Source: Chlorocebus sabaeus
Taxonomy: Eukaryota; Chordata; Mammalia; Primates; Cercopithecidae
Assembly (NCBI RefSeq): GCF_047675955.1
Contig: NC_132915.1
Location: forward strand, 45,056,526 to 45,120,525
DNA: 64,000 nucleotides
Direction of reading: 5' to 3'
Positions 1 to 11,378 of the stretch are shown in pieces (the stretch's first letter is position 1; each line of letters opens with the position of its first letter). The position numbers were made by a program, and so were the translations under genes. Under the pieces are notes generated by a model. That model did no database searches. It saw nothing but the letters and a program-made list of their open reading frames with translations, and was not told the origin of the DNA.

Positions 1-221
1 ATCTTTTCTGCTACTCTTTGGGAGTTTTTACACTTTTCTTTGACAGGATAGCTTTTATAGTTCATTGTTTTTTGGGCCATACTGTAGCTATTAGAATATT
101 ATTAGCTTAAGTCAAATCACTCAATAAGGTCCTTGGTTTAGGGTAACCCTTTTTCTTTTGTAAGCATTTTGTCAGGTTAAGGGACCAGTGTTTCTTTTTA
201 TAATAAATTTGAGTGGGACAT

Positions 222-591
222 TGTCTTAGTTCCTTTTGTGCTGCTATAACAAATACCTGAGACTGGATAATTAATAAAGAAAGGAGATTTATTTCTTACA
301 GTTCTGGAGGCTGGGAAATCCAAGATTGAGGGGCTAACATCTGGTGAGGGCCCTTATGCTACATCATCTCATGGTAGAAGATGAAAGGGCAAGAGAGAGC
401 AAGAGTTGGGGAGAACTCACTTTTGTAACAAACCTACTTCTAAGATAATAAACTCCTTCCTGTGATGACATTAATTCATTCATGAGGGTAAAGCTCTCAT
501 AACCCAGTAACCTCTCAAAGATTCCACTTCTCAACACTGCATTGGGGATTAAGTTTCCAACACTTTGGAGAACGTGTTCAAACCATAGCAG
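222..591 (-). mobile_element. Solo LTR, ERVL-MaLR (MLT1/MST-like), antisense
   Basis: Read on the minus strand this begins tgctatggtttgaacacg and ends near caaaaggaactaagacaatg, the family hallmarks of MaLR LTRs, with ccagcctccagaactg and ataaat near the 3' side. About 370 bp. No internal retroviral region adjoins it. It directly abuts the L1 5' end that follows. The subfamily is my estimate. Confidence 0.75.
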
Positions 592-3257
592 CTGGAGGCT
601 GAGCAAGATGGCTGAATAGAAGCGTCCAGTGATCATCACTCCCACAGGAACACCAAATTTAACAGTTATCTAGGCAAAAAAAAGTACCTTCATAAGAACC
701 AAAAATCAGATGAGCAGTCACAGTACCTGTTTTAAGCTTCATATCACTGAAAGAGGCATGGAAGAGGGTTGAAAGACAGTTTTGAATTGCTGATACCATC
801 CCTCCTCCATGCCTCAGCAGCAGCTATGTGGTGAGGGGAATCTGTGCACTTGGGGGAGGGAGAGCACAGTGATTGTGGGACTTTGCATTGAAGCTCCGTG
901 CTGCCCTGTCACAGTGGAAAGCAACACTGAGAATAAGCCAGTGCTCATGGAGGGGGCATGTAGGCTAGCCCTAGCCAGAGGGGAATTGTCCATCCTAGCA
1001 GTTGGAATTTGAGCTCTGGCAAGCCTTGCCACTGTGGACTAAAGTGCTCAGGGGTCCTAAATAAACTTGAAAGACAATCTAGGCCACAAAGACTACAACT
1101 CCTAGGCAAGTCCTAGTGCTGTGCTGGGCTCGGAGCCAGTGGACTTAGAGGGCATGTGACCTAGTGAGACACCAGTGGGGGCAGCAAAGGGAGTGCTTGC
1201 AGTACCCCACCTCCAACTTCAGGCAGCACAGCTCACAGCTCTGAAAGAGACCCCTTCTTTCTGCTTAACAGGTGAGGGAAGAGTAAAGAGAACCTTTTCT
1301 TGCAGCTTGGATACCAGCTTAGCCACAGAAGGATAGGGTCCAAGGCAGAGTCCTGAGACTCATTACAGGCCTTAGCTCCCAGATCACATTTCTAGACACA
1401 CCCTGGGCCAGAAGGGAACCCACTGCCTTGAAATGAAGGACCCAGTCCTGGCAGGATTCATCACCTACTGACTAAAGAGTCCCTGGGGCCTGAATAATCA
1501 GCAGCAGTACCCATGTAGTACACACGTGGACCTTTGGTGAGACTCTGAGATCTGCTGGTTTGAAGTGTGGCCTAGCACATTCACAGCTGTGGTGGCTATG
1601 CCAAGAGATTCTTTCTGCTTGAAAACAGCAGAGAGAAGAACAAAGGGGGCTTTGTTTTGCAGCTAATTTAGCTTGACCACAGGGTGGTAGAGCACCAAGT
1701 AGGTTCTTGGGCTCCCTGATTCCGGGCCTTGGCTCTTCGATGGCATTTCTGGACCTGCCCTTGGCCAAAGGAGAGTCTGTTGCCCTGAAAGATGATTCCC
1801 AGACCTGGCAGCATTCACCACAAACTGATTGAAGAGCTCTTGGACCTTGAGTGGGCGTTGGCAGTAGCCTGGAAGTACTCCTTATGGGCCTGTGGCAGTG
1901 GTGGCCAGGAGGAGAGCCTCCTCTGCTATGGAAATGGGAGGGAAGAGTAGGAAGGACTTTGTCTTGTGCCAGTTCAGCCTCAATAGAATAGAGTGCCAGG
2001 TAGATTCCTAAGGTTTCCAACTCCAGGCCCTGGCTTCTGTACAGCATCTCTGGATCTTCCCAGGACCTGGGAGAGCTTGCTGTCTTGAGGAGAAGAACAC
2101 GAGCCTGGCTGGCTTCACTACCTGCTTATTGTAGAGCCCTAGGGCCTTGAGCAAACATACGCAGTCGCCAGGTAATGGTTACAGCAGGTCTTGGGTGATA
2201 CTCAATGCTGTGCTGGCTTCAGGTTTGACCTAGTGCAGTTCTAATGGTAGTGGCCACAGGGGTGCTTGTGTCACTTCTCCCCCAGTTTTAGACAGTTCAG
2301 CACAGAGAGACTCTGTTTGTCTGGGAGAAAGTAAGAGAAGACAAGAGTCTCTACACAGTAATCTAGAGAATTCTTCTGGATTTTATCAAGCCCACAAAGG
2401 TGGTGCCTCTGAGTCTGCAAGAGCCACAGTGTTACTGGGTTTGGGTGCCCCCTAATGCAGATATAGCTGCAGTGACCAAAAACTTAGATCACAACACCTA
2501 CAGCCCTTTAAATACCTGGAAAGCCTCTCAAGAAGGACAGGTACTAATAAGTCCAGACTGCATAGACTAAAGTAAATAACTAACTCATTAATGCCCAGAC
2601 ACTGAAGAACATCCACAAGCATCAAAACCATCCCAGAAAACATGACTTCAGCAAACAAACTAAATAAGGGACCAGAGACCAACCCTCGAGATACAGAGAC
2701 ATATGACCTTTCAGATAGATAATTCAAAACAACAGTTTTGAGGAAACTCAAAGAAATTTAATATAACACAGAGAAGTAATTCAGAATCCTATCAGATAAA
2801 TTTAACAAAGAGATTGAAATAAAAAGAATCAAGCGGAAATTGTGGAGTTGAAAAATGCAGTTGACATGATGAAGAACATGTCAAAGTGTCTTAATAGTAG
2901 AATTGATTAAGCGAAAGAAATAAAGAGCTTAAAGATAGGTATTCGAAAATATACAGTCAGAGGAGACAAAAGAAAACAGAATAAAAAAGAATGAAGCACC
3001 CCTACAGGGTTTAGAAAATAGTCTCAAAAGGGTAAATCTAAGAGTTATTGGCCTTCAAGAGGAGGGAGGGAAGGAGGGAGGGAAGGAGGAAGGGAGGGAA
3101 GAAAGGAGGAGGGGGGGGGGAGAGAGAGTTTATTTAAATGGATAATAACAGATAACTTTCCAAAGCTAGAGAAGTATATCAATATTCAAGTATAAGAAGG
3201 TTATAGAACACCAAGCAGATTTAACCCAAAGAAGACTACCTCAAGGCATTTAATAAT
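592..3257 (+). mobile_element. Old L1, 5' portion only (5'UTR and start of ORF1), decayed
   Basis: Opens with gagcaagatggctgaataga, the conserved L1 5' end with its YY1-type motif, in a version typical of older primate L1 (L1MA/L1PB to early L1PA). About 2 kb of 5'UTR follows, then ORF1-like sequence with many stops, ending at caccaagcagatttaaccca and the ctcaaggcatttaataatc region. ORF2 and the 3' end are absent, so the element is truncated at its 3' side, the reverse of the usual 5' truncation; a later deletion is the likely cause. Open frames here are non-coding remnants. Confidence 0.8.
3058..3128 (+). repeat. Purine simple repeat (GGGA/GGAAG)n
   Basis: A 70-bp run of only G and A (gagggagggaaggagggagg type) including a run of ten G at about 3111-3120, inside the L1 ORF1 remnant. 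Confidence 0.9.
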
Positions 3258-5106
3258 CTAGCCATAACAGACCTAAAACTTGCTTTGTACTTCAACTAAA
3301 CTTTATTATATAAACATTTTCAGGAAAGAAAACTTTATTTTATGTAGAATATAAGAATGTTCATAGGTCAGTACAGAGAGGGCATTTTGTCCCATTACTC
3401 TTCAGCACTCATATTAAGATGATTTTATTCTTCTGAATTTCTAAGAAGAAGTTTTCTCCCTTATTGTAAAAACGCAGATTTCCCGAGTGTCCTTGAATGA
3501 TTTATTCATGGTCTACTTGTGTAGTAGCAAAAGAAAAGAATTATACATTACATTTTTTTTTTTAATCTTGTGCAAGAGAGGAATTTAAAAAAATATATTT
3601 GGTAAGACCTTTAATAAAATTTTTAATGAGTTGTCTTTCCAACTCATAGTCATTACAAAGACTACTGTCTCCTCTATTATCATAACTCAGAACACTGTAT
3701 TTCTTTTCCTAGCTGTCATATGTGTTGTTTCCACATTACTTTTGGTCTTTAAGTTAAATATTCCTCTTCTGTTAAAGAAAAACCAAGTTGTACCCATATG
3801 TAAGTTGTACTTAAATTACCCCTTGATAAATGTCATAAATATATTAATAACATTTTCTCCAAGATTTAAACATGATATATCACCAGTACTCTGAGCTGAA
3901 TAAAGTTGCTCTATCATTAAGAAAATTTCCCCTTTCTTCCTTTATTACTGCCTTCCCCTACTTCTCCATAAGTTTTAATAATAGAATATTTGAAGAATGG
4001 ATAAATGTCATATAATTTTTTATCTTGTATCTTTCTCTCTCTTATTAAACCCTAAATTCTATAAAGACAGAGGCTATACCTTTCTTGTTTATCTTTGTAT
4101 GCTTAATGCTTAAGATTGGTATATAGTAGGAATTCAGTAAATTAGTTGAATGAATGAATAGTAGGACGTATAATATGAATGCTGCTCTTAGAAATTGGCT
4201 TTGTTGAAAATCTATTTCTTGTATATTGAAATATATTACAAAATACAGTGAGGAGAAATAACAAGAAAAGAATATTTTCAATATGAATATTTTAAAACTG
4301 AATTTGCTACTTGCTTTTTAACACTTAAAGAATAGTCCAATCAGCAATCAATTTAAAGTAGTTTTTGAAACTCAACTTTTTGGATTAATACTTGGAGCTA
4401 CATTTGATCATGTGACCTTTATTAGCTCAACTAACGTAATTTATGGCCCAACTAAATTAAAGTAGTTTGAAGGCATAACATGGAAATACTCATACTTTTA
4501 CCATGAGTATCAGTTTTAAGGGTTTTAATTGAAACATGATGTAGACTATGTAGATAATAGCATTTTTATTGTTTATTTCAAATTGTAACTTGAGAATTTT
4601 AAGGATTGAAGAATATTTCCAAGTATAACAGAAAATTATATACTCTTGGGTTCAGAAATTATTATTTAAGCAAAATAGTGCAGTATAAAAAGCCTGACTA
4701 ATCAGAAACACAAGGACCACAGTAAGTGTACATAACTCCCCCAAACAGTGGTAGTGTGGACTGTTCATTTAATTAAAAGTATGTACAAACACTGCAGTTA
4801 CTTAGGAGACATGATAAAACAACCACAACAACAACAACAAAAAAACTAACTACCATGTGGGTCTTGATAAGGTAGAAAGTAGTCAGAAATTTAAATTTGA
4901 TATATTATGAACTTTAATATGGCCACTTGTTTAGAAAGGCTATTAATACTTGGCCATACAGCAGCATACTTGGAGAATAAAATTCTACTCAAGGTTTCAT
5001 AATGTCTTTTCGGCTCTACCTAATTGTAGTATCTCTGTTACTATTTGCCTAACTTTTGTCCCTTTGTGACTTTAAGGGTATATTTTTATCCTATATCTTT
5101 CTCTAG
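3258..5106 (+). other. Intron upstream of exon A: mostly unassigned, one L2 3' end
   Basis: No coding evidence. An L2-like 3' end lies at about 4025-4162 on the + strand (ctataaagacagaggctata ... atatagtaggaattcagtaa ... tgaatgaatgaatag). The remainder is AT-rich sequence I cannot assign. The splice acceptor of exon A ends it. Confidence 0.6.
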
Positions 5107-5213
5107 GCATCCACAAGGACAAAGATAAACCTCCCAGCTTCTCTGTTGTCCTTGAGACGTTGAGGCGTACCTTGACAGATTACCAGAACAAGCTGGAAGA
5201 TGCATCTAATGAG
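5107..5213 (+). CDS. CCDC171: CCDC171 internal exon A
   Basis: This is the first exon of the gene inside the window. A tctctag acceptor precedes it and a gtaaca donor follows. The first two bases finish a codon from an upstream exon outside the window, then 35 codons run open, starting IHKDKDKPPSFSVV and ending NKLEDASNE. I recognise this as human CCDC171 from memory. The second half (LRRTLTDYQNKLEDA) has hydrophobic residues at heptad spacing with charged residues between, the start of the coiled coil continued in the next exons. It ends in phase 0, matching the next exon. The molecular function of CCDC171 is poorly known; it is described as a long coiled-coil protein. Confidence 0.92.
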
Positions 5214-6987
5214 GTAACACTTGCACTGTTTGGTTGCATACATATAGCCTTCGGCCTGTACCAGTACGTATTCCTTGCTTGTTACAAAGGTCAAAAAGAT
5301 TGGGAATGTTGAACTGACAGCTTCACAGATACAAAAAATAATAAATTATCTTTCACTGTTCTTTCTTTAAGTGTGGCCTAAAGTCATGTCTCACTTATGT
5401 TTTTGTAAGTCTTCAGTCACACTATTATTTTCAAAATTATAAAGACTCTATCACTTCTTGATCTTCATAATTTATCTGTTTTAATGAAAACACTATGCAA
5501 GTAGTTTAAGTTAATATGTACTGTATTTAAATGTTAATGTGTTTTTACAACGTTTGGTATAGCTACTGGAAATTTAGGTTTTGTCAGTGTTTTAGGTTAA
5601 GATTTCTACAAACTGTGGAAGTCTTAATAAAAAAGAGAGAAATTAGTTTTCATTCTCTAAAGGGAGTAAAGTGTTGTTAGAAGTTTTTAAAAAACAAATA
5701 TCTGTTTGATGTAGCCTGGGAGCTTTTAGTTTGCTGATTGAAAAAGCTCATGCTTCTATTTATCATCTCATTTGTATTGTTTAATGTGTGGGTTGATAAT
5801 TTTCTTGGGTATTAAAATGTTTTATGAATTTGTGCTTTAAAAATTGAAGAGTTTGTCTAGTTACATCTTGTCAAATTAGCATATGAAGTAATTACATTAA
5901 ATACAATTAGTTAGCAAAGCAACAAACAGATTGTTAGAGTCAAAGACAAGTCACGTAGCATGGAATTTGGAGTTTATCCTTGTGTTTATCTCTTTCTTTC
6001 ATATAATATAAACGCCACAAAACGGTTACATTTCACATTTCAGATGTGGCTTATTTTATTTTAGCTTGCTAAGATGAACAAAGAAGGAAAAGTGAGTCTT
6101 CTTAATACCCTCGGTAATTGTTCAAAAGGCATAAAAGAAAATGACCATCGAAATAATTAAATTTCTATGAAGAACAAATATTATGAAGTCTTTCCCAGTG
6201 AGACAAGACAACCTGTATTGTTAGTAGTTTATGAAACTCTTCTGAGGCCTAGGTCTGGAAGCTGCAGGGTAACTAGGAACATATTACCCACAGCGAATTG
6301 TTATTTGGGAGGATGAATGTCACATGATCCTCAGCACAGTTGAAAAGTCGACTCAGCAGGCTTTGGCTTAGTAATGCGCTTTGTTGTGAACCAGTGCCAG
6401 AGACAGCAGTGGGGAGACCAAGGGGGTGGCTGCAAAGAAAGCAAAAAGAGCAGTCTGACAGAAAGAAGAATGAACTGTCAAAGAAAATAAATCACAAGCG
6501 GTGCAGGACCAACTGATGACCTGCCACAAGCCTTCCCAGTAGGACTGCATGTGACCGACCCTGAAGTTGTCATATGGAGTGAGAGACCAGTGAATACCCT
6601 CATGATGTATAGAAAGAACAGTCTTCTGCTCTGTTCTCTTTTCTTTACTTGTAGATGCCCCTGCTTCTGGCATTTTGGTCCAGTAGGATTTTAAGAATAA
6701 AGTTGTATTTGTTTACAACAAGAATGAAATCCTTTATCTGAATGTGTGGTAAAAATACAGTAACATCAGTGATATTTTAAGCTTGAATGCTTTCTTTTCT
6801 TTTTAGCTATGTGAACTTGTGACAGAAGCTATATAGTATTTAACCAAAAGAAATAATTTTTTGAAGACTCTGAATTACTATTGAAAAATTTATATTTAAG
6901 TAATTGCATAAAAAGCACTTAAAGATTAACTTTTGAGGTACTCTCCTTGAAAAATGTAAAAAAGTTACTTACATTTTCTTTCATCAG
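5214..6987 (+). other. Intron A-B
   Basis: 1774 bp of AT-rich intron. The stretch 6360-6710 is less AT-rich and ends with an aataaag motif, hinting at an old inserted copy, but I could not identify it. No exon-like open frame with splice sites was seen. Confidence 0.6.
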
Positions 6988-7077
6988 CTAAACAGCATGA
7001 ACGATGCTAGGGAAAAGGCATGTAATGAACTTGATTCTACGAAACAGAAGATAGACTCTCACACTAAAAATATAAAG
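6988..7077 (+). CDS. CCDC171: CCDC171 internal exon B
   Basis: A 90-bp exon of exactly 30 codons, phase 0 at both ends, with a tttcatcag acceptor and a gtatta donor. It begins LNSMNDAREKACNEL and ends KNIK. Nearly every residue is polar or charged with leucine and isoleucine at coiled-coil spacing, so it continues the helix of exon A. At the ninth codon I recall serine in the human protein (DASEKA); here it is AGG, arginine. This may be a lineage substitution, but the human sequence is from memory. A 90-bp symmetric exon could be skipped without a frameshift. Confidence 0.9.
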
Positions 7078-8107
7078 GTATTATTTAGAATAACTTTTAC
7101 CTTTTGTATTAAGAAACAAATGTAGTTATCTAGGGAATATTTTAAAGTAGAGATATTGAGGTACCTGAAAATATATATTTGTATTTTTAAAACTATGTAT
7201 GGATAGAATTTTAATTTTTTCTTGTTGATTAAGAGTAACAAGAATGTTTTTTTCATTTAAAAAATTAAAACTTGATTGGAAATTGTTTTGGTTAAAGGAA
7301 AATTTGTTTCCCAGATTCAATAATAATACCTTATGAGATTCAAATAATTATTTAAGATGAAATGTCCAGCCTTAGGTACATATTAAACATATTTTACATA
7401 AGCACATCCGTATTTGGAGTCAGTTTTCATCATTTTAGGGTGGAGCCATTGTTTTCAGTACATCGTGTCTGTTAATGGGCTGAGACCACACCTGGCTAAG
7501 GCCCAGGACTATAGTTTATTTTAGTTTCTGTGCTGGTTTTATGTACTACATCTTTGCAAAATTATACTGAGTCAGCTCTCAGAAGTTTCTCAGTATTGCT
7601 GGAATTTTATTTTGTTGTTTCATGTTGGGTTTGTCATGGACACACTTCAATAGAATTTGTTAGGTTTAAGGAATAAACAGTTCAGCAGAACTTTGTGCCA
7701 CATATTTGAGATTTCTATAAGTGGTTGGCATGTCATTGGAAAGTAAATGTGCTTATATTAAATGTAAGATATTTATTTTAAAATATTTAAAAAATTTTGA
7801 ACTACAACATTGTTTTAAAAAAATAGGTTGAAAGGAAACTACCTTGAAAGAACTTTTTGGAATAAGTCATCATATTAACATTTTATATAAATGTTTAAAC
7901 ATAACAAATGTTCTAATTTTTGAGCTAAGATATTATATTTAGAAAATACATTCAGTAAAATATTTTAATGTAAACAGATGCTTTCCTGCCTTTGCGATTC
8001 TTTCATTGTAAAGCTTTGAAAATTTTCAATATGTATTTTATACTAGTGTCCCCTCACCCCTTGTTGGCTGGCCTTTCTACAATCTCTTTATTTGGTATCT
8101 ATGACAG
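7078..8107 (+). other. Intron B-C
   Basis: 1030 bp, strongly AT-rich. I see no recognisable repeat or exon in it. Confidence 0.6.
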
Positions 8108-8308
8108 GAACTTCAGGATAAACTGGCTGATGTCAATAAAGAGTTAAGTCATTTACGCACTAAATGTGCAGACCGAGAGGCTTTAATCAGCACTTTAAAA
8201 GTGGAACTACAAAATGTGCTGCACTGTTGGGAGAAAGAAAAGGCTCAAGCAGCCCAGTCTGAAAGTGAACTGCAGAAGCTTTCCCAGGCTTTCCATAAGG
8301 ATGCTGAG
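8108..8308 (+). CDS. CCDC171: CCDC171 internal exon C
   Basis: A 201-bp exon of 67 codons, phase 0 at both ends, with acceptor ctatgacag and donor gtatta. It starts ELQDKLADVNKELSHL and ends QAFHKDAE. The helix is strongly amphipathic, with Leu, Val or Ile every three or four residues and Glu, Lys or Gln between. One Cys-Trp pair (LHCWEKEKAQ) sits mid-exon. It is an uninterrupted coiled-coil segment, the same length and phase as I expect for the primate orthologue. Confidence 0.92.
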
Positions 8309-8659
8309 GTATTACCTGAGACTCAATGACTGTCAGGAAAGGCCTTTCACTAATCTCAGTGTTATACATCAAGTGACTATTTTTACTTGTATTTAATTAA
8401 GAAAATTGTTCTGAGCAGAGTATTTTGAAATGTTTGTGACAGCTGCAAAATCACTCACTTGTCATTCTTGTGTCATTCTCTTGTGAGACAAGTACTATAA
8501 CTTGCACAACTCATTTTCTTGGTTATCGTTTGTACAACTATCTTTTTTGACTTTTAGAACATTGTAACTCAAGTAACTATGCTCCTAACAGTCCTTTCAA
8601 GGTTTGCCTGTTTGCCAATGACAAAATTATTTTTTATTTTAGTAGCTTGGTAGATTGAT

Positions 8660-9180
8660 ATGATGGAAAGAATAAGTATTTTATAATCAGATAGACCTGA
8701 ACTTGGATCCTGATACTTCTGTTTATACATGGTTTGGCTGTGGACAAGCTATACAACTTAGCCTCTCCACATCTTAGTTTTCTTATTTATTTTTTTTCTT
8801 TTTTGAGACAAAGTCTTGCTCTGTCACCCAGGCTGGAGTGCAGTGGCGTGATCTGGGCTCATTGCAACCTCCACCTCCCAGGTTCAAGCGATTCTCCTGC
8901 CTCAGCCTCCTAAGTAGCTGAGATTACAGGTGTCCACCACCATGCCTGGCTAATTTTTGTATTTTTAGTAGAGATGGGGTTTCACCATGTTGGCCAGGCT
9001 GTTCTCGAACTCCTGACCTCAGGTGATCTGCCCACCTCGGCCTCCCCTCCTAAAGTACTGGGATTACAGGCCTGAGCCACTGTGCCCGGCCTAGTTTCCT
9101 TATTTATAAAACAGTAATAATATCTACTTTAACAGATAGCCTCCTTACTCTGTATGATTATAGGATGTTAATAAAATTTA
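8660..9180 (+). mobile_element. MIR split by an Alu insertion
   Basis: The left half (gaacttggatcctgatactt ... gcctctccacatcttagttt) and the right half (agtttccttatttataaaac ... ) together follow the MIR consensus through its 'cctcagtttcctcatctgtaaa' core. An Alu sits exactly between them. Confidence 0.7.
8791..9091 (-). mobile_element. AluS-type, antisense
   Basis: Full dimeric Alu read from its poly-T end to cactgtgcccggcc. Target site duplication of about 16 bp: tagttttcttatttat at 8775-8790 and tagtttccttatttat at 9092-9107 (one mismatch). Inserted into a MIR. Confidence 0.92.
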
Positions 9181-11210
9181 GAAAAATAAAATCCCATAAA
9201 ATTAAAACTTTTCATTTAGACGCCCTGGAGAGTTGCCTATCCATTTGTGTTTATTAATGGCTTATAAAAATATTATGACACAAATTTCGTATTTCGTATG
9301 AGCCTGTGTGAATGGAATTATCTTCTAGTTCTTTTTACCCTATGGATTATAGAGCTAGTCTAGCTAGTGGAACTGGTTTGTCTAAGTCATCCTGCATATT
9401 GAGTTCATTACTCCGACAAATACGAACATGAATGCCAAGAGAGTAAAAAGGAAACATTCTTTCCACTCTTTTTACAGTCTGGGATTTAAATTGTGTCCAC
9501 ATGAAGGGGTTGGAATTGCTCTACACATCAGATAATGATTAAAGTAAAGGAAACTAGAAGCCTGACTGTATTGTAAAGTCAGCATGTCTACAGCACTGTG
9601 GTTGGGTTCAACATGTGTGAATTGATTTTGGATTTTGGAGTCTCTTTTCATGCCAAATGGATGATTATCATGCTTGGTTTATCACAGCCCAAGCAAAAAG
9701 GACATAATAGCGACACAATGAATTATCCTTAAGGATGAACTTCCTTGAGAACGAATGTGATCAGTAGGCAAAACACAGGAGGAAGATTTTTATGTATTTT
9801 GTAAGTTATATTTAATAAGACTTTAAAACATTTTGACCTAGTTAAAAAATGCGAAAGTCATCATTAACTGCTTATGAAAAGGCATAGCATATTTGTGAAA
9901 AAATCTGATTTCTTAAATTTGTTGTTGTAACTACATTTTCACATTTTTTGTTTTTTAAATTATTGCTTTTGGAAAAAAAGGAAGGTGGCATACATAGTGA
10001 ACTAAAGATTTACATTTTGATATTTGTAAGAAAATATTCTCTATAATTTCTAATTATAAAACTTTTGCATATGCTATATTCAGTTTTTAAAAAATGTATA
10101 ATAGACTTTCTAAATTTTCTTTTTAAATTTGTCCCTTTTAAAAGTTTCTTCCTGCTGATCTATTAAAAAATCTTGAGGGAACTTTTTTATCTACATAAAA
10201 TAAAAATATTCATTTTGCAGCTTCACAGTTACCTTGTCTTTGAGTTCCATGCTTTGGGACTTTACAGATGAAACACCTTATAAAGAGAGCTATTTGACAT
10301 TATAGTAAATAAACCCTCCTCATGTGTTCAAATGTGATCTGCTTTATATGAATTCTGCAGCATAGTGTTTCTAAGTCATTCAGCAATGGATAGTTTAATT
10401 ACTGAAGTGGTAATATAATTTTAAAGGACTTTTAAAAAACATATTTCCAATTGGACATTTTCAAAAGTATGTCTTAAGCAGCTATATCCATTTTTTTTTT
10501 TGCTGTTACTTTATAATATTTAAACACCTACAAATGCCCAGTGTGCCAAATACTATATGAACTTATAAGTGGGGAAAACAAATGAGCCCATCTTCCATAT
10601 CTTTCATATCACTATCTGCTTTGCCTAAGGGGCTTGGGATAGATTTCCTATAAGTAGTAAGTAAACTGGAATCTCTGGAGGAAGAAGAAAGCTGAGTAAT
10701 TGTGTCCATGTAAAGTACAGATATTGGTATAACTTTTTTTCATCAGAGTTGAATAACACTGTTTTTTTCTGTATTGTTTTTTGACAAGTAGTATCTATTT
10801 TGGCAAATGTAAATATTAAATTATAGAATTACCATACTGAGTTACAGTTAGATAGGCTTATAAACAATGAGTCCAATCCAGACACTTCGTGTGATAGCTA
10901 AGGAAACTTAGGCCTGAACAGGTGTTTACTCAAATCACAACCTCATCAGTAGCAGAGCTGGGAATGAATCTTGGTCTTCTGGCTTCTAGACTCAGATTTT
11001 GATTTTGAATACCAAGTATAAGCAGTTCCAAATGTTTTATCTGGTGCTTAGTTTTGAATATAAAAAAGTCATTAAAATATTCTGAGACTTGAGTATTATA
11101 ATTTCCTTTTCAGGTTTTTGAAATTAACTCTTCACCATTTGTATTATGTATTTTACTTCTTACAATGTTTATACACAGCAAATAATTTTTCTTTTTTTTT
11201 TTTCCTGCAG
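9181..11210 (+). other. Intron C-D, 3' part: unassigned plus MIR
   Basis: AT-rich and mostly without recognisable content. A MIR-like segment on the + strand lies at about 10860-11000 (gctaaggaaacttaggcctg ... agcagagctgggaatgaatc). No exon candidates other than exon D at the end. Confidence 0.55.
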
Positions 11211-11378
11211 GAGAAGCTAACCTTTCTTCACACCTTGTATCAGCACTTGGTAGCAGGCTGTGTGCTCATAAAACAACCAGAAGGCATGCTGGATAAATTC
11301 TCTTGGTCTGAGCTTTGTGCGGTCTTACAGGAGAATGTTGATGCCCTGATTGCAGACCTCAACAGGGCTAATGAGAAG
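11211..11378 (+). CDS. CCDC171: CCDC171 internal exon D
   Basis: A 168-bp exon of 56 codons, phase 0 at both ends. The acceptor is exceptionally strong: a long T/C tract ending cctgcag. The donor is gtaact. The peptide begins EKLTFLHTLYQHLVAGC and ends ADLNRANEK. The first half (aromatic residues, Cys, Val, a Pro-Glu-Gly turn) is less coil-like than its neighbours and may form a short globular or helical-hairpin break in the rod. The second half (LQENVDALIADL) returns to heptad spacing. An open frame runs upstream and downstream into intron, but the exon borders are clear from splice sites and family identity. Confidence 0.92.

Noticed and set aside
1472..2047. 191-codon minus-strand frame
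   Set aside because: Lies antisense in an old L1 5'UTR, with no splice sites, family match or coding bias that I can see.
6368..6673. 101-codon minus-strand frame
   Set aside because: No known domain, no splice context and no polyadenylation pattern on that strand; probably chance in a GC-richer intron patch.
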